Positions 18,090-36,833 of a stretch of 64,000 bases of DNA are shown piece after piece. The notes beneath the pieces are model-generated. The model searched no databases and had not been told where the DNA came from. It was given only the letters and a program-made list of their open reading frames with translations. The DNA is taken from NCBI GenBank assembly GCA_026545225.1, contig CM048849.1, positions 57,741,836 to 57,805,835 of the forward strand. Direction: 5' to 3'. The stretch comes from Cornus controversa (taxonomy: Eukaryota > Streptophyta > Magnoliopsida > Cornales > Cornaceae). A program made the translations under genes and the position numbers. The first letter of the stretch is position 1; every line of letters begins with the position of its first letter.

Positions 18090-18412
18090 AAATTAAATGT
18101 ATGAGATGTTGTTGGCTAGAAAAAGATTTAAAAAGATGTACACTCTTTGAAACATTTTTTAACTTGAAAAACAAAAAGTCAGTTTTCAAAATCCAATTCA
18201 AGCATCCTCGCCCCCTCCGAACAACCGTGCATGCAATCAATCGCACTGTGTGAGTTCTAATTCCTAGGAATTTGTCTCTATCGTCATTGATTATGCGAGC
18301 TGGGCCCTACCTCTGCTGCAAGTCAACCGTATTCTACTAACATCACCAGAGCGTGAGCTACACCACTCAATTCATCAAACAGTTTATTGATTTTTTTTCT
18401 TCATTAAATGAT

Positions 18413-18448
<36 letters not shown>

Positions 18449-18560
18449 GTTCCTTAATTTTATTTCAATTGGGCTCTCAGATTAAAAGTTTGTATCAAAA
18501 GGTGTCTTAGATTGTGTTTGATGGGAATTTTTTTACCTTGGTATGTGTGATTGTAACAAT

Positions 18561-19746
18561 TGATAAGTGCACAAAACATGTTATTTTATATCTCAAAATA
18601 AGTTTTTATTACTCTTTATTTTATTTAAACATTCTTATCTTTGCATTTTGTGTTTTATAGGAGTTGATTTCCAAATAAGAAGAAAAGCAGTGGAAAAGGC
18701 CTAAAAAGGATATATATAGCCAAAGATAAACATCAGAAAAATTGTAGGAGAGATGGTATTCTGTGCAATCTACTTCACAAGAGGTCTCAAGTTCAAATCT
18801 TTGCAAAATACTTTTTTGCACGGACACGTCTGCAGTCCAGAATTCAAATTAAAGATATGGAGATCAAATATTAGATTTAAATTCAAAATTTTGTATTTTG
18901 AATTTTTGTTTTTGAATTTTGTATTTTGAATTTTTGTTTTTGAATTTTGTATTTAAAATTTTTCTCACCTAAACCATTCCCCTTTAACTCTATAAATAGG
19001 GGGTCTTAGGGGATGGTGAAGGAGTTAGAAATTGTAGAAAAAAATAAAGTGTAGTTGTAAATATTTTCTTGTATTCATTTTTTTTCTTATAAACACACCT
19101 CTCAAGGGAGTGATGAAGCCACTATGATGAAATATAAGTAAATTTTTTTATTTTCTTTTCTAATTTTTCCTCCCAAGAGCATTCTTCTACTCTTCTATTC
19201 TGGATTTTTATTTTCTAAAATTAGAGGGAGGATTCTTCGTGTTTGCCAAATAATGGTAATTCGAAGAATGCCTACCTCTGTTTACCTAGCCAATGTGAAT
19301 CAGATTAAGTAAAAAATTGTCTCTCTCATATATAATCAAGTTTGCTTTTTTATGTCATATTTTCCTTCATCTTTTCAAGTTGTAATTGGATTGGTGAAGT
19401 GTATTGATTATTGGAGGAAAAACTAGATAAGAATATAAAAAAAAACTTTATTTATATGGATCCATGGTGGTGAATTCTCATTCCTTGAGATTTTTCCCAT
19501 CATTTGATCTAAGACATTTAATATTAGTTTTTATTATTAAATAAAAAATCAGAATTTTATTTTTTAAATATTCATTTTTCATCTCAAGAGATTTAGGTTT
19601 TGAAGTTTAGACTTGTTTTGATTCTCACTTGAGAGTGGTTCGACCCTGCTTACTGCTATACAATTTTTAGTAGAGTTTTTGCAGGTTTTATTTTTGTACG
19701 AAGTGTAGAAAAGTAACGACAAACATCCACTAATCTACACTCGTCA
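18561..19746 (+). repeat. 5' LTR of the 5.1 kb retrotransposon
   Basis: Carries a TATA box TATAAATAGG at 18991-19000. The first 580 or so bases differ from the 3' LTR by only a handful of changes plus one loss of a TTTTTGTTTTTGAA unit, while the last 550 differ heavily. Confidence 0.9.
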
Positions 19747-20362
19747 AATGGCGCCGTTGCTGAATCAAGTTTGAGAATTCGAAGCCCAAATATTCAAGAC
19801 TACAATTTTTTTTGGGAGCCCACCCTAACTTTCTTTCCCTCCCATCTATTTTTATTTATTATAGTTTTTTGTTTCTTTTATTATTATTTTTTTCTTCTTG
19901 AAAAAAAATATAATATTTTTATATTTTGTTTTTTTCATGACAGGTTCTTATGATGCACTGCTTATTTTGATGCCACCATCAAACACTCTTACAAGAGGAA
20001 CAATAGCTTTGTCATCGAGGTAAGTACCTAATTCTTCTACATCATTTTTCTTTTCTTTTTAGATTAGGAAAACATAGTTTTTTTTAGGTTGATAACTTTC
20101 ACATGCAAACTCTAGGATAGAATAACTTAGAAATATCCTTAAGGTCACACTTTCTTCATTTTTTTTTCTTTTATTTTTTGTTCTTTTTGTTAAAAAAAAA
20201 AAAGAAAAAAGAAGAAACATCACACACTTACTCATTTTTTATTTTTTATTTATCGCTTATTTTGTTGTACATCTTTAAATTAACATTTTTGTGTGAATTT
20301 TAATTTAGGATTTTTGTAGTAATGCTATTTTTATTGTTTAAAAATATTTATAAATGTAGAGC

Positions 20363-20532
20363 TAACTCTTGGTAACTCCAGTGAGCACCTTCCAACTTCA
20401 CAATGTCTAGGAAAGGTCTGTCTAAGGAGTGTGGACGTACCGTCATTAAGCAGGCCAAGTGCCTCTCCACACTTTCCTGGGAACTTTCCTGGTTGTGTTG
20501 TTGGCAGACCTTAACTGGTAATCCTCGAGTTA
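20363..20532. other. Long imperfect hairpin in the retrotransposon internal region
   Basis: TAACTCTTGGTAACTCCAGT at the left pairs imperfectly with ACTGGTAATCCTCGAGTTA at the right. Pairing continues inward through the GTCTAGGAAAGG / CCTGG...CCTGG blocks and AGTGTGGA / TCCACACT. The loop lies near 20440. GC content is higher than in the surrounding DNA. It could be an RNA structure of the element, for example for packaging, but that is inference. Confidence 0.55.
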
Positions 20533-22527
20533 CTTTAATAAAATAAGAAAAAATTGTAGGGGTTGTAATTTTTTTTTTTTATTTGTTGAAAAAAATAAGA
20601 AACAAAAATTGCATTTTTTCATGCATAATATTGAACTTTTCATGTGATTACTAATGCTTCATTTTTGTTTAATGAAAAGTTAAAGTAAATCAATTCATTC
20701 TGATTAAGGTAATATTCTTCCAACCTTCTATTTATGCTTAATTGTTATTTTGTCTAACATTGAGGACAATGTTGAGTTTAGGTTTGGAGGTACGACATTA
20801 AATTTTTAAATTTTCAGAAAAACGTTGAATTTGCAATTTTTTAAAAAATGTTTTGTGAAAATGGTAATTTTCACACTATGATTTGATTTTTTTTTTAAAT
20901 GTGTATAAAATTTTAAAATAAAATCTTTAAACTTTAGTGCATTAATAAGTTCTTAAAAGTTAAGATTTTATCCTATTTTTCAGTTAGAACAATTTCATGA
21001 ATTTCTAAAACTCAGAAAAAAAAAACAAAATTCACTAAAGTCCCATAATACGATTTGAAATTGATAAGTGATTGCATGTTAAATTTCTGACGAATAAAAG
21101 TGGAGATTTAACCCAGTGAGGTATTGTACCATTCTTTTTATTTTTGAGGGTTATATGTTAATTATTCTATTTTTTCTTGAAATCCACATAATTTTGCTGA
21201 TTAGTCTCATTATTTCATTCTTTTGGTCAAATATTAAGAATTCACCATATTATGCCACATAATTTATTTTTTTGAGCTCATGTATGTTGAAGAACTATAC
21301 CTATCCTTCAGAAATGATTTTAGGCCATCTTTCATTGTTTGAGCCTTTCAAAATTTTTTTTTCTTAGTTATGAATTACCACTTGTTAACCAGTTGAGCTT
21401 TTTGCCCATTCTTTCTTTTATAACTATATTTTTTACGATTTTTCGAGAATGGATGTGATAATCAGTGAAGCCTTTTGGTCTAGCCTTTCTTTTATAACCA
21501 TTTTTAGGTTTTTTGAGAATGGATGTGATCAATGTACAAGCGGGTGAAAAAAAGAAAAAAGAAGAAGAAGAGAAAGAAAAAAAGAAAAAAGGAGGGAGTA
21601 TAATTGTTGATGAGATTTTGAGAAGTGTATATAAAAAAAAGTGAAATAGAAAGTATTCAATTGACAAAATTTTGGAAGAAAAAGTTGAAAGTAATATGCT
21701 TTAAGTGAGTTAGTTCTTCCCAAACATTCTCGAATACATCTTACCATTATCATTATCACTTTTTTATCTTCCTTTTACCTAAAGTTACATCCTAATAAAA
21801 GTCCTTTTTGATCTTAAGGATAGTATAGTTTGGATATGGACATGACTGAGTTATATTGTTGTGTGGTATAAATTCTTAATATTTGATATTCCTTTCATGA
21901 GACCATATGCATTTTCTTGAAAAATTTGTTGTTCATTGAAAAATATGTGAGATAATTTGCATTTATTCTACATTATTCTACTCGCATATACTTGAGTGCA
22001 AAATTAGTCAATCTCTTAGTGTTCAATTTTGAGTGAAATATCATACGTGAGATTTGAAATCAAAGCTAATTTTCGAAGGAAATCTAAAATGCAGTTGCTT
22101 TAAAATTGAGAATTATATTATTGGGGGCTATTCACATACACACACTCTGAGTCAAGAATAGTAATGAAATTTTTTTAACTTTTGAATAGTGTTTAATCTT
22201 TTCTTTTAATTCTTATTTCGCACTAAAGTGGAATAATTGAGTTGTTCTTGATTTATACACATTAATAGAAAAAAAAATCTTTGAGTGTTAATTACCATTT
22301 TTTGATGTTTGTGGGTATCATTATTGAAACCCTCACGAGACTATAGCTCGTCCACTAGGGGTAACCTAGGGGTTTAAGACCTTATTGCATATGGTAAATG
22401 CAATCGAAACAGCCTGCGAAAGTGGCACATCTTTAGTTGGGAGTTAAATAAAAATAGCAGTTTTGTGCTCTAATCTCTTTTGCTTGTATTTGCTAGAGGA
22501 CTAACAAAAGGTCGTTTGGGAGTAATT

Positions 22528-23685
22528 TGATAAGTGCACAAAACATGTTATTTTATATCTCAAAATAAGTCTTTAATTACTCTTTATTTTATTTAAACAT
22601 TCTTATCTTTGCATTTTGTGTTTTATAGGAGTTGATTTCCAAATAAGAAGAAAAGCAGCGGAAAAGGCCTAAAAAGGATATATATAGCCAAAGATAAACA
22701 TCAGAAAAATTGTAGGAGAGATGGTATTCTGTGCAATCTACTTCACAAGAGGTCTCAAGTTCAAAACTTTGCAAAATACTTTTTTTGCACGGACACGTCT
22801 GCAGTCCAGAATTCAAATTAAAGATATGGAGATCAAATATTAGATTTAAATTCAAAATTTTGTATTTTGAATTTTTGTTTTTGAATTTTGTATTTTGAAT
22901 TTTGTATTTAAAATTTTTCTCACCTAAACCATTCCCCTTTAACTCTATAAATAGGGGGTCTTAGGGGATGGTGAAGGAGTTAGAAATTGTAGAAAAAAAT
23001 AAAGTGTAGTTGTAAATATTTTCTTGTATTCATTTTTTTTCTTATAAACACACCTCTCAAGGGAGTGATGAAGCCACTATGATGAAATATAAGTAAGTTT
23101 TTTTATTTTCTTTTCTAATTTTTCCTCCAAGAGCATTCTTCTACTCTTCTATTCTGGATTTTTATTTTCTGAAAATTAGAGGAAGGATTCTTCGTGTTTG
23201 CTAAATAATGGTAATTCAAATAATGCCTACCTCTGTTTACCTAGCTAATGTGCATTAGATTAAGTAAAGAAATGTCTCTCTCATATATAATCAAGTCATT
23301 CTTTTTTATTCCATATTTTCCTTCATCTTTCCAAATTCTAATTGAATTGGTGATGTGTATTGATTATTGGAGAAAAAACTAGATAAGAATATTAGAAAAT
23401 TTATTTATGTGGATTCATGGTGGTGGATTCCCTTCCCTTGAGATTTAGTTTATTATTATAGTTTCATTTATTCATTATAATTCTAAAATAAAAAATATTT
23501 TTAAAAAAAATATTTTTCATTCCATAAATTAGTGTGTGAATTTGAGCACTTTCGGAATCTCACTTGAGAGTGGTTCGACCCTGTTTATTACTATACAATT
23601 TTTAGTAGAGTTTTTGCAGGTTTTATTATTTTTTGTACGAATTGTAGACAAGCAACGACAAACATCCACTATTCTATACCCGTCA
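22528..23685 (+). repeat. 3' LTR of the 5.1 kb retrotransposon
   Basis: Partner of 18561-19746, 28 bases shorter. TATA box at about 22946-22954. Ends in CCCGTCA directly before the ACAAT target duplication. Confidence 0.9.
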
Positions 23686-23690
23686 ACAAT

Positions 23691-26479
23691 TAAAGTGATT
23701 AAGATTTTGTTTGCTAATGTTAGGAGAAATATATAGGATTGAACATAGTAAAATCAAAAATCAAAAAGTGTTATAGAAGTTAATTTAATAATCAGGTGAT
23801 TGTATGGAGGTTAAATTTTTCCTTTAAAAATTGACATAAAAAGAAACCAATACAAACAAACACACCTACTTGCATAATTCACACAAACTTGCAAAACAAA
23901 ATTATAGACTTCTAACTCACCGATGTAGATAGTATCTACTCACATACAAACATACAAACTTTTAATAAAGTTAACGGTATTATTATGCTTTACACTTTTA
24001 TTAATTGACTTGATTATCAAGATAAAAAAAAATAATACATGCACATCCATGTATGTATAGGATTCAATTATCAAATAATATCTAAGGCTTTTGTTTTCCT
24101 TTAATGGTTCTGGTTGTGAAGTATCAAGTGTTACATGTGGTTAGGGTCAAATATTGTCCTTTTTTACTTGTCAAATTAAAATGATTGTTTTTGCTCTTGG
24201 GATGTTCAAACTTCAAACTAAACACAGGGTTTCTCCAATATTTTCCAGTTTGTCTGGGGATATACAAAAAGACCAAAGTGAAGTTTCCGTGCTCGTCAAT
24301 CAACCTCTCTCTCTCAAGCCTAAACTTTAGTGCAGGAAATTCAAAGACGTGTTCAAATTTTATTTTTCGGAAATCAAAGACGTATGTGAATTTTCGTGAA
24401 AAGATGCAGTCTATAATGACCATTTTGAAAAGAGGACTGAAAATCAATCGCAACAATTAAGCACATTTGTGTGATAAATATCTTACTCTTTTTATTAAAT
24501 TAATAGGCCCGTTTTGAAAAGAAAGAGGAGTGGTAGAAGCATAGAATGTTCCTTCAAATCAACCAATTACAACAATTAAATATTTTTGTGTAATAAATAT
24601 TTTATTTTTTCATCAATCAAATAATCATTTTAAAAAAGAGAATTGTGCATTTACAATGGCTGCTTGTTGCTCGTGATAGATGGAACCCAATCACGTCAAT
24701 TAAATACCTTTGTGTAATAATTTTTTTACTTTTTGATTATGAAAAAGTGACTGCTAGAGTGTCTCTTGACACCTAGTGACTAGTTAGCAATTAAATGTTA
24801 AAAACGACCATTTTAGGAAGAAGAGTGCTACACACTCCACCAAGTAACAAATATTTTACTTTTTCATCGAAAAAGAAGAGTACCAGACTGTTATTTCACA
24901 TTGGCTCCAGTAATCGATGGAAACCAGTCACAATAATTAAATATTTTTGTATAATAAACATCTTACTTTTTCTTCAAGCAAATGACTATTTTGAAAAGAG
25001 GGAATGGATTATCTCCAAAGTATTTGTCTCTTCAATTATCTCCAAATAAAATCGTTTACATTCATTCCATGCAATCATTTGTTTAACTACTCACCATATA
25101 TGGTCACATGCACAACTTAATCATTTGTTCAACTATTCACCAGGATCGGCCTTAAGATTTACATAATTTTGGGAGTCCCTAGGCGAACTTTCAAATGTGA
25201 GACCTCTTATATATAAAGTTTCACGCACGCATAAATTTTATAATAGCACGAAATTTTTATTAAAATCAGACGATAAATATATAAAATATATTTATGTTGA
25301 AAACACAAAAAAAAAAAAAAAAACTGATCTTGGTGCTTTATAAATAGTGTGATCTAGTTCACATCAAAAAATTATAAATAAATATTAAACAACTAATAAT
25401 CTAATAAGAGAAGCAAAATAATTGATTTTTTTAGATAACAGAGAACATTTCTGATAACAAAGAACAGGTGCAGTGCTTGCTTTCTCACCCCTGCACAACC
25501 TTCTACTCTCTCCCTTATTTTTTTCCTTCTCTGTTTTTGGCCCATAATTTGGTTTCATCCCATAGTCTTTTTAATTGAATTTTCAAAGGGATAATATGTT
25601 TTATGTCGATTACCTTTTTCTATTTTATATTTTCACATAAAGACAGACCCACAATATAATTAGGATTTTGTTTGTCATGTATTTCACGAACTTTCATTCT
25701 TTTTCTCTGTATATGAGTTAATTTCATCGTACTGTGCTCTCCAAAGAGCAACTCTTCTCAAAATCTCACTCAAAAGGTGCTGAGTTGTAATCCCATTCTA
25801 ACTAAGGATTCTTGTTGTTCCGGAGGATCCAGCTACAGGAGAACCAGGAACGGAGAGCTTTACCCCCTTTTTCGCTCGACTCTTTGGTCTTATATCACTG
25901 TATATGAGTTAATATATACATTCTGTGTATAAAATAGAGTCATTAGTTAATGAACTTTTCTTTTTTTTTCTTTCTCTATTGTTGTTTTCAACTAATATTA
26001 TATATGGCTAATATGATTTTCACTCAAAGAAAAGAAAAGTAAAGAAAAGAGAGAACATTTTGAAGGTGGGTTTCATAATTGAAGGCTTTAAGAGAGGTAT
26101 GAAGTTGGTGGTGGAACCAGGAGGGGGACAAAGAAGTGAGTGTCGTTTGACTATTTGGCTATGAAGTTGTTAGTGGGTTGAGCGAATTTATGAAAAATAG
26201 TAAATGTGGGAATTTTTCGATAACGATTCACGGATGCTCGATAATAGATATAAAGTTGTTACTCTTGATGTGTTAAGTATGTAGGTTAATTTAGTGTTGT
26301 AATCAACATTGACGGACGAACTATTAAAGATCGGAGCTGATGATCTCAAAGCCTGAGGTTTGTTGAAGAGTGTGGACAGGGAGGTTTGGTGATGGAAAGA
26401 GTGGAGGAGAGGTTAAGAAAAGAAAGAAAGAACGCATTGTTGAGAATACTTTTGTCTTGCAAATTTTATATTTTTTTTT
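23691..26479. other. Intergenic, no gene seen (copy B)
   Basis: Matches 1517-4221 of copy A, including the degenerate tandem array at 24446-25048. About 90 bases at 26365-26460 are present here but not in copy A. Confidence 0.5.
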
Positions 26480-26997
26480 TGGAAAAATTACATTGACCTC
26501 TCTTGTAAATATGCGAAATAACAGATACCCCCTTGATCTCTCTCTCTGTATGTATATATATATATATGTATACACCTCTCTCTGTGTATGTATATATATA
26601 TGTATGTATATATATATAATTAAATACAAATAATTATAATTTGATGCAGGCCCCAAACTCTTTCTCTCTCTGTATGTATATATATATATGTATATGTATG
26701 TATATATATAGTGCTGTATTTTATTGGGGAAGAAGATGATGAATAGTGGGGGCAAAATTGTCCACAAAGAATATGTTAAATGAGGGCATTTTAGTCATTT
26801 CATACATTTTAGTGACATTTTGGGATTTTCAGTTCAAATATACAATGACATCATCAATTTTCGTACCTGCACCACTGACAAGGGAGGTCAGTGTTACAAA
26901 AGGTACACTGACAAGGGAGGTCAGTGTTATTTTTAAAACTACAGGGAATGTATCTGTTATTTCGCCAATTTGCAAGGGAGGTCGATGTAATTTTCCC
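26480..26997. mobile_element. TIR element with TA-rich centre (copy B)
   Basis: The left end GGAAAAATTACATTGACCTC and the reverse complement of the right end (GGGAAAATTACATCGACC...) match for about 50 bases through GCGAAATAACAGATAC. The right arm continues with two direct ACTGACAAGGGAGGTCAGTG boxes. The centre is rich in CTCTCTCTGTATGTATA. T-runs flank both ends, so the target duplication cannot be read. Copy A keeps only the left arm. Confidence 0.65.
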
Positions 26998-29077
26998 TTT
27001 TTTTTTACATACCGCATAAATTTAACCATTTAGTGGCACATGGTTAAATTAAGTAGGGTAGTATATCATTACCCTTAAAATTAAGAAGATATATTGCTTG
27101 ATAAAAAAAGTAAAAAATTTATTACGCAAAATATTTAATTGCTGTGACGTATGTGGAAGGCGAGTCGGTTGAGCAACTGTCCCATCACTCCGAGGTCAAA
27201 AATTACCATTGTCTTGTGAGAAACTAAAGTAATCCACGCAACTGGCTCCCGCTCTCTCTCTCTAAAATGATCCTCACCCTTTTGTCCTCGCTCTACATTC
27301 TTTAATTCTCTCTCTTATTATTGTTACTTTTTAATTGTGCCACTCTGTTTATATGCATAACCTTCATAGACTCATAGTACATCTCTTTCTCTAATTATAT
27401 ACATTGATCTTTCTTTCTTTCATAGTTTCCTTCAATTCTTTGTAGAGCAGGGGACAAAGGTCTGTTCTTTTATACCCTTTTATTTTTAATTCAATAGTAG
27501 TTTTCCCTGAACTTCATTTTTCATTGTTCGATGTCTTGTTATCGTTTTGTCATCTGGGTCTGATTGCAAGTGAGTGTTTGATCTAGTGTTCTTGGTTTCT
27601 TCTATGGAACTGAGTTCAAATTGGTTACTTGTTTCAGCTAGTGTTTTCTTATACTGGGTTTTCATTATCACGTCATCGAAGACTGCCTGTTTGTGTTTTG
27701 TTCCGATTGGCATTTGATCAGAATTTGAAGTTGAGTTTATGGGGTTTTGGTATATCCGAAACCTCATGCCCTTTCTTCTTTTGTTTGATTTTTCTGAAAT
27801 TAGATTGTATGCATCTTAATTTAAGTTTTGTCAAAGTAGAACTTGATTTATAATTTTATTTTGAAGCTCATAGTTCTAGGAAAGCTTGTCATAAGATGTG
27901 ATTTCTAATGCCATGAACTTTAGTTAATCATCATCTCATACTTTCATCAGTGTTACCAAGTTGTGTTCTATTTGAACTTTGCTTGAGAAATTGCAGATTT
28001 TAATATACATTAGGGGACACAGTCTCTGACACAATAACAAGAAAGGAGTATAAGCTTTTCATTGTTGGAATACTGACAATAGCAATGGCATGGGTATTTT
28101 AGTCCTGTGTTTTGTTTTTTTTTTAGTGCAACACGATCAGTTTAGCAGGATTTGCTCTCCAGTCAGCTTTAGTGCTATATAGAAATCTACTCATAGTATG
28201 TCTAGAAATATCTGTTTGATCCTAGAAATGGAGGAATAGGAGGTTGGACAACTAAAAAGAAAGAACTCATGGTATAATCTACTCTCCAACTTGAGGAATC
28301 CAGCAAAGGGTAAGAGCAAATCTCACGAAGATTTCTTTCTCAAAAGCCAAAATACTGAAATTCGATTTAAATTCTTCAGATGCTGCTTTCTTTTATATGG
28401 CCAGGAGTTGCAGTAGCATTGGCACAGATAATCCCTCATGCCATAAGTGGATTTCCAATGTTAGATACAGAAGTGAAATACTAAGTTGTAGATAGACCAC
28501 ACTAATTTCAAGAAACAAAGAGAAGACATCTAAATTTCTAATGCTTTGACCAAAGCATACTTAAGGTAGGCCATGGGACTTGAAAAAGTATTAATGGAAT
28601 TTTGAGAACTGTAGGTATCTGCAGGAAAAAAAAAAAAACAAACTTCGAAAACAATAATAATATTTGGTAGGAATCAGTATGAATTCACGCTGAACATATT
28701 CAACTTTATTGGGCACAGGATCTTGTAGGCACCCTTGATACTATCCCAGTAAATCCTCAATATCTTTCTCTAGGAAACGCTGATGGTGAACTGCTTTTTG
28801 TGTTGGGAAGTAGACTCCAAGAACTTGCTGAACCATTTATAACACTATAGGTTGGGGCTTTTTTCTTTTTCATTTGGATGCGTATTTTATTCTAAACATG
28901 CACTTTAGCTTTCATTCTCTGTGTATATACTGTGGATTGCCTTGACCATATCTTTTGTATTATGTCTCAATTATCTGAATTTCAGAATAATTTGACATGA
29001 ACTTGAGTTCCAATTTCATCATTTCTATAATTAATTCTAGAATTATCTTGGTATAACATAGATATTCCACTGGAAAG
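26998..29077 (+). promoter_or_regulatory. Upstream and leader region of oxidase copy B
   Basis: About 2.1 kb before the start codon. It holds CT-rich stretches at 27250-27450 and a possible leader-exon donor near GGGACAAAG/GTCTG at 27461. The stretch 26998-28808 is missing from copy A, while 28809-29077 is shared. Copy B therefore probably keeps the ancestral promoter and a 5' leader intron. The exact transcript start cannot be read from sequence alone. Confidence 0.4.
27145..27240 (+). mobile_element. Possible tRNA-derived SINE remnant
   Basis: GAGTCGGTTGAGCAACTGTC recalls box A and GAGGTCAAAAATTACC a decayed box B. Weak; could be chance. Confidence 0.25.
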
Positions 29078-35514
<6,437 letters not shown>

Positions 35515-35892
35515 AATGGCCTCACCCCTAAATGTGCACTGATTCAGTGAGAGGTTTGAGTTTCAAGAGCTTGTCTGATTGATAGTAGAATAATCTTTCT
35601 CACTTTCGTGGATTCGGAAATATTTAGAAGAAATGATTGATATTTCCATTAATAATTACCATTGGTTTTGATGCATTACCTACCAAAAAGGAGGGAGAGG
35701 AACATAATAATAAGGACATATGATGTATGCGAGATCTTTGAAACATAATATTTTTGAGTAATAATTTTTCTCTCAAGTTTTGCTGAGGATACTGGCTCTC
35801 TCTTTATTGTCACCGAAATGGATTTATGGCATACGTTATCCATGCAACTATTGGTGTTGTGGAATGTTTGTAAATTTGTAGTATAATATATA

Positions 35893-35934
<42 letters not shown>

Positions 35935-36447
35935 CAGTCGTTTGATCTTCTCTGTTTCTTCTGGTCCTCTTATTTATTTTTTATGAAAATGTTGTTAGGA
36001 AAAAGGGTGGAAAATATGGGGTAGAATTCTGCTATAATTTGTAAAGTTGTAGGAAATTGCTCGAAAATTGCCAAAAAGGTCTTGATGACAAATGGGTAAT
36101 GTTGGTCAACAGTTCCTTTGCTGGAAATTGGCCAGAAAATTGGTAGAAGTAGGCTTTGAATCTGATAGCACTGTCATTATCAATAATATGAGGAGGGACA
36201 TCAAACACGACCCTTCACAAAATCTCCACATCACTTATTATTATTCATTGAACCTTTTGTCTAAGAATCAATATTAACAAAAATTGAATTAATATGGTAA
36301 GAGATTCACTCTATTGACTTTGATTAGCTCCATTTGGCACGTGAAAACATACAAATGGGGATCTTAATATCATGCGATTGAAATAAACAAAACCTTTAAA
36401 ATCGACTTCGCATGATCATGATAATTCACTTGACTGTGTCATTTAAT

Positions 36448-36496
<49 letters not shown>

Positions 36497-36679
36497 GAAA
36501 AGCACCACAAACATCAAAATTTCTCATCTCATTAGTCATCATATGTCCAACAAATAACACTTTTAAAAGCATATAATTTACATGCCCTATAACCTATTAT
36601 TTTCTCACGAAGGATTAATTCCTAGATCTCCCTCCCCCCTCTCTCTCTTCTCTATTCAAATTAATGAAAACAATAATAA
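35515..36679. other. 3' flank between oxidase and JAZ, copy B
   Basis: Oxidase 3' untranslated region and AT-rich DNA with a CA microsatellite at 35894-35923 and a TA microsatellite at 36451-36493. No other gene seen. Confidence 0.5.
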
Positions 36680-36830
36680 CGAATGTAAGTTTGCTTCATT
36701 GTGATTCGGAAATCACGGATTTAAAATAAGAAATCAGCATCTTCGCATGCAAAGATGTTATTACGTACAATATTTGACTCTCCTCAAATCCTGCAATAAC
36801 AGGAGTCTCGTGTACTACGTTAAATCATAT
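36680..36830 (+). mobile_element. Au-like SINE remnant, copy B
   Basis: Counterpart of 12661-12791. Here the middle segment CATCTTCGCATGCAAAG, expected in Au-type SINEs, is retained while copy A lacks it. It ends within a few bases of the JAZ stop codon and lies in the JAZ 3' untranslated region in antisense. Confidence 0.45.
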
Positions 36831-36833
36831 TTT

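Larger units (their letters stand above)
18561..23685 (+). mobile_element. Non-autonomous LTR retrotransposon, 5.1 kb
   Basis: Two direct LTRs (18561-19746 and 22528-23685) begin TGATAAGTGC and end CGTCA. They are flanked by the perfect 5-bp target duplication ACAAT (18556-18560 and 23686-23690). The empty site is seen in copy A at about 1512-1516. The 2.8 kb internal region has no gag or pol frame. The likely primer-binding site just after the 5' LTR reads TGGCGCCGTTGC (19749-19760), the motif used by plant Tat/Athila-type Ty3/Gypsy elements (from memory). A purine-containing tract GTTTGGGAGTAATT precedes the 3' LTR. Confidence 0.92.

Noticed and set aside
19747-22527. Search for gag or pol in the retrotransposon internal region
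   Set aside because: Only short, low-complexity frames; no protease, reverse transcriptase or integrase motif in any frame.
26324-26767. 147-codon minus-strand open frame
   Set aside because: Mostly encoded by TATATA/GTATGTATA simple repeats inside a TIR element.
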